DNA of 64,000 bases from Isoetes taiwanensis (GCA_021234155.1 JAJEKV010000006.1:620001-684000); one strand, 5' to 3'. Positions 50,499 to 62,285 are shown, counted from the first letter of the stretch. Notes: generated by a model from the sequence alone, not told the origin. Made by a program: numbers and translations.

Positions 50499-52020
50499 TG
50501 ATATCAGAGCTAAGTGATTGAAATATGACTAGTAAATTCGGTGCTTCACTCCTTAACGTGATCAACGTATTTGAAGGAGGACCAGGGTTTCAAATCTAGA
50601 AAGAACAAATGAAGAATGTGTGAGAACATGAAAAACTATGGGAATTGATAGTTGACGAAGAAAGTGATGACTCTAATATCACTGCTAGTATTGTTGTAGG
50701 ATCAAGGGAGAGCAGTAGCTCTACAGTAGCAGGTGGATGTAATACATCTGCAACAAGCAATGTCAATGTTAGTTTCAGAACAAATGGAGATGCTAAAGTT
50801 AAAGACGCTTATACCATACTTTCCAGCAAGGTTGGGCCATCCATTTTATTGAAAATTAGAGATAAGACTTTAAAGTAGATTTGGAAGTATTTGTTAAAGC
50901 ATTTTGAGGAGAAATCTTCTCTCTAAATTTGTCAATATAATAGCATACCTTGAGGGTGCAGATGTGTTGTTGACTGGACAACAAAAGTTGTTGCATGTGG
51001 CGAGAGCCGTAGAAGGAAATAAACAATTGGTCATGTTGATGCTGAGGTGATGATCATGATAGAATTCGAGCAAAAGAAGGTGAGTCTTGATGACTATGAT
51101 GAATCTAGAAATTCTAAAATATTATATGCTGGGAAAGGAAGATTTAAGGGAGGTTCTAGTTCTAGAACATTGTCAAATGCTATAAACAAAGGTGTGGTTG
51201 GGCTATGTTTCCATTGCGTAACAGAAGGATATGTGAAGGCATGCTGCCCAAAACTCAAAGAGGTTGACTGTTATAATTGCGGGGGAAGAGAGCACTTCAC
51301 AAATAGATACTCAAGTGCTAAAAATGGCAGGGGAAGAGATCGAAGGGCTGGAAAGAAATCTGCATCAGTGAACCTCACACAAGAAGTAGAAGAATACGAT
51401 GTTAAAGAAGATGAAGATGCCGAGGTAAGTAAAACAAATATTTATTCTATTTCTGAGCAAAAGGGAATTAATGTTGATGATGATATGTTGATTTTAGATA
51501 GTACAACAGAAAAAGACAGTAACTGGATCTATAAAATTGCTAAAGGATAAATGTGAATAAGAAGCAGGCCATATAAAACGTGGAAATGGCAATTTGCAAA
51601 AGGTCAAAGGTGTTGGAATGCTCGAACTTTATGATTTGAATGGGAAGGCAACGATTTTACAAGACGATTTTTTTGTTCCCTCACTTGTAAGGAATTTAAT
51701 CTCTATAAGCCAATTAGTGGATCTTGGCGACAGAGTTATTTTTGATAAACTTCAATGTACGATTTCTCTTAATGATGATGGAAAAAGAGTCGACAATCTC
51801 TTTGGTCTTGATCATAAAGCTTTAGCATCTGTCAATGTTATAACAATACCAACTACTAATCTTTGGCACGAAAGACTTTGTCATGCTAACAAGAATAATG
51901 TGGAATTGATGGCTAAAGAAGGACTGATTGATCTTGACAAACAAAATGTTGAAGAAACAACGTATCTTGGCTGCATGCTTCACACAGGCGAACCGATTGA
52001 TCGAGTTCTACTTTCGGATA
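50499..52020 (+). pseudogene. Ty1/copia gag-protease-preintegrase remnant
   Basis: TGATATCAGAGC at 50499-50510 is one base from the initiator-Met tRNA primer-binding site usual for plant copia elements. Gag follows with two CCHC knuckles that have each lost a ligand: CFHCVTEGYVKACC (His to Tyr) and CYNCGGREHFTNRY (last Cys to Tyr). The protease region has LILDSTT where the family has LDSGA. LVRNLISISQLVDLGDRVIF and LWHERLCHANKNNVELMAK (GAG-preintegrase domain) follow. After about 52020 the similarity ends: integrase, RT and both LTRs cannot be identified. Inactive and truncated. Confidence 0.85.
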
Positions 52021-52157
52021 CAACCCTAGATAGAACTTTGAATGCAATATGTAGCATTATAACAGGGGGTTCCTTTTGTATTTTTGTACGCTTTCGCATA
52101 TGGTTTTGCTATGATTTCATCGCGTATGCAATTGGATGTACTAATGCGTACATCTAG

Positions 52158-53225
52158 AGTGCGCATACGAGTGCACTAATTTTGGACTAGTTTTATTGAT
52201 CTTTTCCAATGGTTTAAGACCCTTTTTATTTTTAAGCTTCAAATCCTGGCATGCAAGACCTCGAGAGTTCTACTTTAGGGTTCGATTTCGAGCTCTACTT
52301 TAGGGTTCTATTCTGGTTGATCTGGAAGTTATGGCTATGGCTTCGAGGAGTTCCATGGCAGTGGAGTGAGGTTTTAGGGCTCCCGGATTGTAGTTCACGT
52401 TTTTGGGATTGTAGCCCTTTTGCTTAGCGATGGCTTGCAGGAGCTCTATGGTAGTTTCGCAATGGCAGGGTCCTCTGGCATACCAATCTTCACTTGGGTT
52501 TTTGTAGAAATCGCCCTGTCTTGAGCTCCGGATCAGCTCCATTTTTTGCCAGACTGCTTTGCCTCAAAAGCCCTTTTCACAGTTAAGCTGACCTCGATGT
52601 CCTGCTCATGTTCTGTCAGCTCGTCATGTTTTGTCTCTTGAATGATATGCAGGCATTTAGATTGTTGACAATTGTTGTCCAGCTTGCATCTATTCAGTCT
52701 GATTGCCTGATTGATCTTATATGACCACCCGAACTTTCTACACATAATTTTTCTAAGTTATCTGCTCTTCCTTTTCTGAACATTCCAACAGCTGAGCTGC
52801 GGAAGTGGGCCGCTAGTTTTATACTTTATAAGTTTAAACTTTTGCAGCCAACAAAAAACTTATGCTAGAAGCTGATGAATGGTCTTGGGTACTATATATA
52901 GAATCCTTGCTGCCCGTTGAAGCCTGCAATTGATGCCGGAATAGTTGAAATGCTTGCTGTTCTCTATAGGTTTATCATATTCTGAGGCAGAGTCTCATCA
53001 TCTCAGCCAGCGTTTGCAGCTACAGTTCGAATTATTTCCCTGATCTAATTTTTTCTTAAGCTTATTAAGATGCCATACTGCAAGTCATCAGTGCCCAAAT
53101 CTGTATAGATTCTTCCTGCATACAGGTTTTTGTGGAAAGATTCCGTGAATTGAAGGCGGGCTTTTCCGATCCTGACGCTCTCTTTCCACAACCACTTGAA
53201 ACCCATTTGACAATGTCCTATCACC
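52158..53225. other. Region with unassigned minus-strand coding-like pieces
   Basis: Minus-strand frames 52745-52533 and 52542-52300 overlap in adjacent frames and together read like one frameshifted protein (EQDIEVSLTVKRAFEAKQSG, GDFYKNPSEDWYARGPCHCE, TTIELLQAIAKQKGYNPKN). The segment TxELLxAIA occurs twice. No family is recognised. Confidence 0.3.
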
Positions 53226-53229
53226 GCCA

Positions 53230-53570
53230 GCAAAGTGAATAGGCTTTGTGAACAGGAGCATGCAGAAGGGGCCGTTCCGATTTTAGCACAAAGAGGTATT
53301 CCATTATCAAGAAATAATGCATACTATCTGTTAAGAGGTTGCTTAGAGAAGGAGGACCTCGGCCATGGCAGACAGCTACAATCCCTTATGTTGCGGAATG
53401 ACCTCAGTTCTTTTTCTGTTTTGTATGACCTCTTTATTCGCTTGTTTTCTTCTTGTGGAGACCTAGTGGAAACAAACAGAGTGTTCCATCTTGCTGGGAT
53501 ATTCATGGATTCCAGGCGGTTTTCTGCTGTTGCAGCATATGATGGAATTTTTGTGACCCTATAGTCTCAT
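53230..53570 (+). pseudogene. PPR-protein N-terminal fragment
   Basis: NRLCEQEHAEGAVPILAQRG, NNAYYLLRGCLEKEDLGHGR and FIRLFSSCGDLVETNRVFH follow the helix-turn-helix spacing of pentatricopeptide repeats (a P/L/S-type organellar RNA-binding protein). The frame ends at a TAG (53562) after one to two repeats, whereas whole PPR proteins have many. A truncated copy. Confidence 0.65.
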
Positions 53571-53682
53571 ATTGCAAAACCCGGCTACTGTAGCCAGAAG
53601 GAGGCGGCCACAGGATGTGACCCAAATGCACATGCATGCTGGTTACTTATGTTTGTTTTAGTGAGGGCTCGAAGGGTGCCAA

Positions 53683-53854
53683 ATTTTATTTTTTAATATA
53701 ATAACAATGTAATTAACATTAACATTAATTAACATAAACCATTACATCAAACTATTTTAAATTAAAATCCGCCTCAAATCCCCTTTGGTTTGCGTGCATA
53801 TTCGGGGGGTGACGTAGGGCCCGAAGGGCCCAAAATTTTTTTTAATATAACAAT
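53683..53854. repeat. Direct copy of the foldback-arm repeat
   Basis: TTTTAATATAATAACAATGT, ATTAACATTAATTAACATAA, CAAATCCCCTTTGGTTTGCG and TGCATATTCGGGGGGTGACG match, in the same order and direction, the left arm at 53840-53970, with about 80 percent identity by eye. Confidence 0.7.
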
Positions 53855-54298
53855 CAACACACAACTACCATTAACATTATCAACACAAACCATTGCATTT
53901 AACACATTTAAATTAAAATCCCCCTTAAACCCCCTTTGGTTTGGGTGCATATTCACACGGGGGGTTACTCCGGGCAACGAGAGCTATCGGATGGGCATAT
54001 TTGCCCTTTATTCCAAGATCTGGACCGTACATAACGATCCTCGTTTGTGGGGTATGCATGTACAAGTTTTTGTATATTGTATATTAAGGTTTGCAAAATA
54101 CTATAAGGTTTGAGAGAATGTACTTAATGGTATTAATTTTGTACATGTATTGTAAATATATTTTTGGAGCTCTCGCTGCCCTACGTAACCCCCCGTGTGA
54201 ATATGCACCCAAACCAAAGGGGGTTTAAGGGGGATTTTAATTTAAATGTGTTAAATGCAATGGTTTGTGTTGATAATGTTAATGGTAGTTGTGTGTTG
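53855..54298. mobile_element. Foldback element with 131-bp inverted arms
   Basis: 53855-53985 and 54168-54298 are inverted copies. The outer roughly 114 bp are identical as far as I can check, including CCCCCTTAAACCCCCTTTGG and GCATATTCACACGGGGGGTT. The loop is 182 bp. Size, AT-richness and lack of coding fit a foldback-type MITE, or an inverted duplication of a dispersed repeat. No target duplication is evident. A related copy borders the insertion in LINE B (42080-42153). Confidence 0.85.
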
Positions 54299-55263
54299 GG
54301 TTGGCTATAATAATACAAGGCACTACATAGTGCAATATATTAGCCCTTATTTTCCCTTGCAACACCATCTTGCATTTCACCCTTTATCTTCACATTACGC
54401 ATTTATAGAACTTGTGTAACTAGGTATTATGAGGTCTCTTGCAACATTTAGCATCACTAATACACCTTAGATCATTGTCCCTCCTTCAAGAAATCAACTG
54501 ACCATAATTATAACATGATTAAATTCTATATATGTTCATACTTACCATCAAAAACAACCTTAAAAAGAAAAACTTAGTCAAATTTATAGCTCATCCCAAC
54601 TTATCTAAAGTTTCAGGTTTGTTTCTGCTCTAAGCCATATGATGCAATTATTTTCATATGTGACTCCTTAGGATATTACCACTGCCTTTTCAAAACACAT
54701 CTTTAAAAGAGCATGTTTGCTTCACAAATTTTTCCAACAACATGCACAAAAAATTAGTGAGCACTGCCCTATTTTAAGAGCACATAAACATGCATGGCCG
54801 AGATGTATAAGGGATCCATAAAATGATGCAAACAAATCTCTAGATCTGGTGTTAAGCTTCCTAGCTTACAAAACTTTCAAGTCAATAATGGATCCATTTG
54901 CATATACTTGCTAAGCACATTACTTAACATGTCTTATATGCCACCATGTTTCCAAACTCATTGAAGTATGCATTAAAGTTCGTGCAGTTCGTAACAATAG
55001 TAATACATCCCTTTAATGCAGCAAACCGAAATCAACTTGTATATTCAGTATCAGCACATGTATTAAGCTTCTTAATGCAAATATGAACTCTTCATATATG
55101 ATAACTGCAAGGTCACATTTCCACGACTACATGCAATAGTCCAGAGGGGCAGATCTATAGCTGCATGTCTATGCACGTTAACTAGTCCATTATACCATTT
55201 TCACTTAATAATTATTCCAGATCTAGACATGTATTAAGCTCTTATAGCAGATATGATCCTATA
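54299..55263. other. Intergenic, no gene recognised
   Basis: AT-rich sequence with no supported ORF, RNA gene or repeat. Confidence 0.5.
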
Positions 55264-55271
55264 ACATTGAT

Positions 55272-57580
55272 CGTAATAACGGCCGTATTTGCCGTATAAA
55301 ACAGAAAATATGGATTTCTTAAAAAATCCATATTAAAAATGGAATACGGTGAAGAGGAAATACGGGTACCAAATATGCCATTTTTTGTGCTAAATACGCC
55401 GTATAGATTGATTTTTTTATCTTTTTTGTTAACAGAAAATCAGAGTACAGTAAAAAAAACCCACCGAACGCCGTCTTTCTCTCTTCTATTCTCAAAGCTG
55501 AAGCCGTTTGCAAATTTCGGCTGTTTTAGAATTGATGAGCTTTCTTCTTTCAGCCCCTTTTGATCTTTAGTTGCATTTGTTAATTGTTTATCTTGCTTTT
55601 TTTATTTTGCACTGCCTTCTTGACCGGAATGATTTCTATTGGAATGATTTCTTGCACATTCCGGAATGATTTCCACTGGAATCCCTTTCTTGGGTTCAAC
55701 AACTAAAAATTTCTTAAATTCCATCACTCATATCAGGATGTTTGGAGAATGAAGGATTAAAATTTAGATGTGGAATTAATAGTTCCATTTCCGGCTCAAA
55801 ATCAAGCAATGGCTTGCAATAAAATGTGATTCCATTCATCCAAAAATACAAACAAATTATGAACTCTGGAGATTAGTACGAGAATGCCTTAGTTTAAAAA
55901 GAACAAAGATAGATTTGAAGAAAAAACTATGGACAAGTATCTCCTATACGAGCCCATTTTTATGGTGCATAATATGGCGTTGTTTCTTGAATGATGAGGA
56001 ATAATGACAAAATCCTCTCTGTCAACAAAAAGCTGTTAACAAATCTAGGCTAAAGACCGTGAGTTCGTTGTTATTTCCTGTTAGTTGAAGGAAGAAAGTC
56101 ACAGAAATTACCTCTTTTGTGAGCCCAACTTGTCTAAATCATCCGAATCTCTTTTTGAGCATTCAACACTGCACAAAAATTTGGTAAATTCTTGATGCAA
56201 GACTCTATAAGTGAAGACAGCAGTCCAAATCATCCCAGACTAACAGATGTGGACAATAAACCGCACCCAATCTGATCTTGGGTCCTGAAATGCAAGATCG
56301 TTGGCCCTGATGCGTAGACTTCACCTGTTTGTGATCCATAGAAATCCATTGTTGTTTCGCATATTTCACATAGCCTTTAACTGTTTATGATCCATATGAA
56401 CTACTTTCTAATCTTTCAATCTTGCATACGCAGGTATAGGCAACAAGCAATAGAGTAGTACTCAGCCTCATAATCTTGCCATCTTCTGCTATTCCATAAT
56501 AAAGACTTATCAAGTTGGTTGTTGATTTAAACCCAAAGGCTCTCAGTACCATATGTAAACAGTGCACTGGAGCAGTGCTCACTTTAGAGTATAGCAATGG
56601 AAAGATCCTGAAGTTTCTACACACTGAGGCCAAGTGCTCAATAGGATGCTTAAGGATGTGGATGAAAGGAGCAAAATAAGAGAACAATATGCCATATACA
56701 AAGCAAAAGGAGGAAGATTTGGAAGTACAGATGCACAAGTAGGCCGCTTCAAGATTGGTTTAGCTCTTTGGTGGGAAGAGTATGGGGGAGAAACACCTGA
56801 ATTGCAGACATTAGCCATTCGTATTCTTAGTCAGGGCGCATCATATTCTCCATTCAAGAGGCTTTTTAGTGTTTTTGGTCATGTTGCAAGCATTAAAAGA
56901 GTAAGACTTCTTCCATCAAGGACTTCGGATTTGGTATTTGTGAGTGCAAATTTGAAGCTCCTTAAGTCACACAGAATTGCAACAAGAGAACCATATATTG
57001 GCTTTGCAAAGAAGGAAAGTATTCACGAAGCTCAAGAATGGGAAATGGACGATGTGGGAGAGCAAAGTGATGAGATTGTGCAAGAGCAAGAAAGTAATGA
57101 TGACGATGATGTTGTTGATAGAAATGAAAGAGGTGGGGAAATAAGAGCTCCAGTACATGACGATGAAACTTGTTGGGTGGATCCAGATTATGTACCTTCA
57201 TCTCATCAAGGTATGGATCCTTACTTACACACTCATTTTATTTGTAGTTTGGTCATGTTTTTCTTGCTCACTTTTGCTTGTACTCATCCAGATGTGCCTT
57301 ATCGGGATTCGGGAACAAATCCTTACATGCTCGATTAGTTCTACATGTTTTTCTTCATGTGTTCTAAACTATGTTCTATGATATTTTCGTGTTCTAGACT
57401 ATGTTTTAAACTATGTCTTATGTTCTAAACTATGTTCTATGTTTAAAAATTATTTTATGTTACAATCTTGCTCGTTTTAAGTAATATGCCGTATTTTCCA
57501 TATTCGTTTTTCGTATTTTGTATCCTTTTTTTTTTTCGAGCATGCCGTATCGTATTCCATATCCGTATTTGGTAACTATG
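55272..57580 (+). mobile_element. hAT DNA transposon, 2.3 kb, exact 8-bp target duplication
   Basis: ACATTGAT is present at 55264-55271 and 57581-57588; 8-bp duplications are the hallmark of hAT elements. The ends CGTAATAAC and (reverse complement) CATAGTTAC form a short imperfect terminal repeat of the usual hAT length. Subterminal regions at both ends are rich in CCGTATTT / AATACGG phrases. Inside is the C-terminal dimerisation part of the transposase (56634-57338), but no recognisable catalytic or BED domain, so this copy is probably non-autonomous. Confidence 0.85.
56634..57338 (+). CDS. hAT transposase C-terminal (dimerisation) region
   Basis: A 234-codon frame. LALWWEEYGGETPELQTLAI, RILSQGASYSPFKRLFSVFG, KRVRLLPSRTSDLVFVSANL and KLLKS correspond to the hATC dimerisation domain (W..yg...P.L..lA.riLs...sS...ER.fS.f......kRnrL......lv.v..NL), though the usual SSxxERxFS appears as SYSPFKRLFS. 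The following part is acidic (ESNDDDDVVDRNERGGE) and ends with DETCWVDPDYVP. The frame is open, but a GT donor-like site near 57210 suggests the last codons are intronic. The upstream transposase core is missing. Confidence 0.7.
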   Translation: MLNRMLKDVDERSKIREQYAIYKAKGGRFGSTDAQVGRFKIGLALWWEEYGGETPELQTLAIRILSQGASYSPFKRLFSVFGHVASIKRVRLLPSRTSDLVFVSANLKLLKSHRIATREPYIGFAKKESIHEAQEWEMDDVGEQSDEIVQEQESNDDDDVVDRNERGGEIRAPVHDDETCWVDPDYVPSSHQGMDPYLHTHFICSLVMFFLLTFACTHPDVPYRDSGTNPYMLD

Positions 57581-57588
57581 ACATTGAT

Positions 57589-58565
57589 AAGTGCAACATT
57601 GCCAATTCTTTCATGAAACAATTTACCAGCAAGCATACTTTATAAGCACCTATCGTTGGAACTAAATAATCAGGCTAACATCTAGACTTAGTTAACAATT
57701 TTGATCCCCGCTTGGCTTGCTGCCATGCATGGCTTATTTCACTGGTTAGGTCTTGGCTAGCAACCGAGCTACAAACATGCAAGGTTTTACAACCTATACT
57801 TATCCCCAAATATTATTTAATAAAGTCTCGTAATAATAGGTACATAACTATAATTTCTCTATGTTGATCTAGGATTATTTTATCTAGCAATATTGCAGCC
57901 ATATTAATAGACAAGATTATGGAGCGAAACAAGTGTTTAGCAGTTAGATTTGCAGCCAAACCTCCATGTTTGATAAAGCCTTTTGCTATATGCAATACAA
58001 ATTAAGTCAGTGCAACTTAATGCTTATGACAGGGGCCAGCTTCAAGACTTTCACAAAATATACTGACACGAATTCCATTAGCTAAATGCATTAAGCACGG
58101 ATATCCTTTACTCCATGCATTAATTCAAACCTATAATTAGATTTGCATCTAATGAAACAATATATAGAAATTTAAAAGTAGCCTCAAACCTATGGATGAC
58201 ATTGATTCTGAGATGTGCTTTCCATGATTTCATTCTTGGTGCTACACCCAGTTAGCTCCATATTAGATTTGAGTTGTACAACCACTATATCATTAGAATT
58301 CCCTCCAGCAGTTTGCTTCTACAAGGTATCACTCTCAGCTCGCAGCATTTTACTGGAGGTCAAATAGAGTTCTTGATGGATGAATTTGAGCTGTACTGTG
58401 TCATACCGCAAATAGATCAGAAGCATAATCCTGTACCAATCTGAGCAAAACAAGTGGAAGTCAGAACAAGAAAAGTTGAAAGAACAAATTCGTGTTACAT
58501 CTTTGATTTTGCAGGAGAAGGAGGATCATATCTGCTCTGTTTGATGAATTTGCTTTTGTTCACCA
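57589..58565. other. Intergenic, no gene recognised
   Basis: AT-rich with no supported feature. Confidence 0.5.
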
Positions 58566-58575
58566 ATAGGTAACT

Positions 58576-59090
58576 AAAATTGAATTGAATTGATCGTCCA
58601 TGGAGACCAATCGGTCTATGGGACCCAATATAAGAGCGCAACAGGCCTATTACTCCCGGATTAAAAAACCCCCGCCTGAAAGATTTTTGAGGGAAAAACC
58701 GTGGCAGCAATAAGATTGCTGACAAGCTGTACAAATATACATATGTACATGATGAAGATTTTTTGCTCGTCTACTCTGGTTGTCCGGGGGCATATCTGAA
58801 CCCTCAGATCCATTATCTCCTGAATATATGCTCCTAGTAATCGCATCGAAGCCTTGCTTAGTATCATGTGTACTGGCTCGTCGTACCTAACAAAGAGAGC
58901 GTAGCGTGCCATAATCTGATTATATACCAGGCAACACTGGAGAGTGTGACATTCATCCTCAATGGCTCCCATCTGGCAGCACTGATAAAGTCTATCCTAG
59001 CATGGCTTCCCAATCCACCTGCATGTCTCAATTCGAATATGGTGGGCACCTGTGCGAATGGAGGCAATAAAAGAGGTGAGAAATAAATTG
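58576..59090 (-). mobile_element. LINE C: 5'-truncated copy of the GC-rich LINE family
   Basis: Tail (TTGAA)n at about 58576-58592, the family 3' UTR at 58593-58740, then the C-terminal protein end: MRLLGAYIQEIMDLRVQICP and GAIEDECHTLQCCLVYNQI (58972-58915), up to FASIRTGAHxxRIE-like sequence near 59060. Truncated just upstream. Confidence 0.75.
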
Positions 59091-59214
59091 CTCGCTATAT
59101 TATAAAGATATAATCAGAAGCTTGCACTTCATATTAGACACCTAGAAAAGATTCTTATTGAGAAAGAAGAAACGTTGTTTTGTGTAATGCGACGGTTGAA
59201 GGGTTTTCTTCATG

Positions 59215-59650
59215 ATTGAAATGGAAAAGAAGCCCTCAATTTATTCAGGAAAATGCAAGAGGCAGACTTGGAATTGTATAAAGCAAGTTTCGATTTCATT
59301 TTTTTTTTTTTGCATGTGCTACTGTAGCATCTCTAGAATATGGAGAAATACTTCATGCCAATATCCTTGATCATGGTTGGCAAAATATGTTTGCCAATAA
59401 TACTATTATGGACATTTATGCTAAATGTGGAAGCATAATACATGCCTTTATGGTATTTCATATGGTGCGTAATACAAGATGTTGTGTCATGGAACACAGT
59501 GATAGGAGGAAATGTACACCACGAAAATGCCAAAGAGGCTTTGATTTTATTTTGGAATATGCAACAACATCAAGATATAGCACTTGATACAATCACCCTT
59601 GTTAGCATTATGTGTACTTATGATACTACCTGGATAAGGAAAGTGTAAAA
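59215..59650 (+). pseudogene. PPR-protein pseudogene fragment
   Basis: Across frame shifts the plus strand reads GKEALNLFRKMQEADLELYK, LEYGEILHANILDHGWQNMF, NNTIMDIYAKCGSIIHAFMV and then, one frame over, QDVVSWNTVIGGNVHHENAK and EALILFWNMQQHQDIALDTI. YAKCGSI and VVSWNTVIGG are typical of PLS-class plant PPR proteins. Frameshifts near 59310 and 59470 break it. Confidence 0.8.
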
Positions 59651-59768
59651 GTTTCCTTTGAAAAAAAAATTTGAGAAGGCAATGATGGGCTTATTGTGCT
59701 CTCTTTCTTGTGTTAGGTCCTATAGACCTTTTGGTCTCCATGGACAATAAAATTCAATTCAATTCAGA
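59651..59768 (+). mobile_element. LINE-family tail, plus strand (copy E)
   Basis: GGTCCTATAGACCTTTTGGT, CTCCATGGACAATAAAATTC and a (AATTC)n tail. Only the last 80-100 bp of the family 3' UTR are present. Confidence 0.65.
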
Positions 59769-59784
59769 ACTTAGGTCACCTAAG

Positions 59785-60060
59785 CCATTATATCCAACAT
59801 TGGAATAAGCAACAACATCAGGATATACCACTTGATGCAATCAACTTTGTTAGCATTCTGTGTACTTATAATAATTCACTTGGATAGGAAAAGTGTGTAT
59901 AGTTCCTTAGCGAGTCTATTATTGTTAACGTTTTTCCCTTAAAAAACCTTTGGAGCAGAGGTTTTTAAATCCTAGACAGTAATGGGTTCGTTGTGCTCTC
60001 TTTCTTGTATTAGGTCCTATAGAGCTTTTGGTCTCTATGGACAATAAAATTCAATCCAAT
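59785..60060 (+). repeat. Second copy of PPR fragment plus LINE tail (tandem duplication)
   Basis: 59790-59900 repeats 59548-59640 (AGCAACAACATCAGGATATA, CTTGATGCAATCA, GTTAGCATT.TGTGTACTTAT), and 59925-60060 repeats the LINE tail with a longer 3' UTR. The two blocks therefore form a roughly 250-bp tandem duplication that joined two unrelated sequences before duplicating. Confidence 0.7.
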
Positions 60061-60064
60061 TTAC

Positions 60065-61260
60065 TTAATACGTATGAATCATATGATACGACACAATTTT
60101 GAAGAATAATACGTCAAAAAATACGGCAAAAAAAAAAAGAATTCGACGCCGAAAAGTTTTTGTGTATGCCAGACCGAGTACGTGAAGTTTTTCCGCATAC
60201 GTAAGCCTAAAGAGCTGTGTACGCAAAAAGAAAAAGATTTTGCGTATGCGAAATCAACTAAAATGCGCACGCATTTTTACGCATTTCGCGTATACGAAGT
60301 ATTTTAAATTTTGCATACGCATTTCTGACCAATTCGTGCATGCAATTTTGTTATTTTCGCGTACATGAACTTATGTGAAGCATATTTTTGCATTTCGCTT
60401 AGCGAAAAAAGAATGTTTATGCGCCTGTTTGGTTTATTTTGCTTAATTGTAATAGTATATTTAAGGAAAACAATGTTTAGCCCTAGAATTCACCTCAAAT
60501 GTTTGACTACTAGGTTGAATCAATATACTCCTTGGGAAACGGTCTTCTTTTGAGGTGTGGTTTTTGTGTCCTGGGCCTAACATCGGATATTGTAAAGTGA
60601 GATTACGTAAAATATACATGATGAGCTTAGTTCATGCAATCAAGGAGTCTTTTCAACTGACATTGTCATCCAAACTAGCAGCAATGGCAACTGGTCATGC
60701 ATCTACTTCAGGAGGCGCAGGAGCCGGTCATGCATATTCTTTTAGACCTGTGGGGACTGCATGAGCACGTGGCAGAGCCATGGGGCTTCACCACATGCAC
60801 ATGCTCTCGGCCTAGGTGTTGACAGTCGAAAAAGAGGACCAGAATGGGAGTTCGTGAAGGAGTTTGGTAAAAATAAGTGACAACGTATGTTTTGCAGATA
60901 CTCATCCATAACCGGACCTACAACGAGAATTCAAACTCGCATCTTATATCAAACAGACATCGGTGTCACGACTTATATTACATCGGCTGACTTGTGAAAA
61001 GACGCAATTGAAAGGTTGTCCCAACTAGATGCGATATGCAAAACAAAGAATATAACAAAAAAAACAAGGAACAGTCAGGGCAGTGCCAAGCGGAAAAAAC
61101 CAACTATGCCACTTCTCCTGTTGCGCCGACATACCAATCAAAAGGTGGACTAGGGTCGATAGGTGTAAGCACATGCGAGAAAGGAATGGCCGATATAATT
61201 GAAATAATGGAACGACAGATAAAGCAACATAAGGTGTTTTTTTTTTCTTTAATTATAATA
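60065..61260 (+). pseudogene. Second hAT-like element, 5' end and BED-finger region
   Basis: 60065-60360 is full of TACGCA/TGCGTA and CGTATACG phrases, like the subterminal region of a transposon. Downstream, after GGAGAGHAYSFRPVGTA, the frames give RGPEWEFVKEFGKNK, QRMFCRYSS-TGPTTRIQTRI and a KDAIERL helix, which fit a degenerate BED zinc finger (W...........C..C......R...H) at the start of hAT transposases. Stops occur throughout and no catalytic part follows. This resembles the missing N-terminal half of the other hAT in composition only. Confidence 0.4.
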
Positions 61261-62285
61261 CTATGCCTAGTTCAAATTATAGTGAAACAATAGTGAGCAT
61301 GCTTATAACTATAATTCTATACCTATGTGAATGGATTGTGAAGCATGATGGTCCGTAACCAGGAGTTCCTCGTGAAGAGTATAATTGAACGTACCTAGAA
61401 AGAAAATAGGGGAACATCTAGTAGTCTGCAAGAAAACAAGACATGTAAAATGTTCATAGCTCATATTGCAGGGAAACATAGCTCATATTGCAGGGAGAAA
61501 AATGATTTTCAAAAAAAGAGAGAACAAGACATATAGAATATTCCCTAGCCATGAAGAGGTATTAAGGTATTTAGATCTGTATCTCAAGACTTAGTTGGCA
61601 GATAGTGCCCCAAGTTGAATCAATAAATGATAGTTAACCTTAGTGGTGGTGTTGAGGATATTTAAAAATTTGTTGTATGGATGATACAATAGCAAATAAA
61701 TAACGACATCTAGGGCATATAATCTAGGTGGAGTATGAAATAACTTGATAAAATTGGATTAAGGATTTTGGTAGAACAATAAGAGATGGATGATGATAAA
61801 AACCAGGGCATATATGCACCATAAGGCCTTTTAAAAAAAAAAAACATATCTTAGATATTGGCCCTAAGGTAGTCAAATATTGTTTATCTGGAAATAGGCT
61901 TGAGGCTAATAACCGAAAACCTAACTGTCCGAAACTCACCTTGCCCTATTCCGAAACTCACCTTGCCCTATTCGATGGCGATGGCTGGCGACGTCTGGCA
62001 GCTAAACACATGGGAGCAGTCCGAAATCTGCAGTGAATACCTCTGTTTCAAGCATGAGAGATAAAGCAACTGCCAGACAAGGTAAGTGAATCCTCCATGC
62101 TAGATCTCTTCTAAGAATTTTGGGTCAAAACCTACAGACAGCAGTCATGTAAAGGAATAGATTTCCCGCTTAAAGAAAGCTCTGCACGGTTTATGGCAGA
62201 AAAAATCCCATTGAATAGTTGTTGTTAAGTCCTTAGATATCTAGATCTTTCTGAAACATGGAATGGGAATATGATTCAGATGGCA
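61261..62285. other. Intergenic with two small tandem duplications
   Basis: GGGAAACATAGCTCATATTGC-type units at 61455-61497 and CCGAAACTCACCTTGCCCTA-type units at 61931-61974 are each repeated once. No gene is recognised. Confidence 0.55.
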
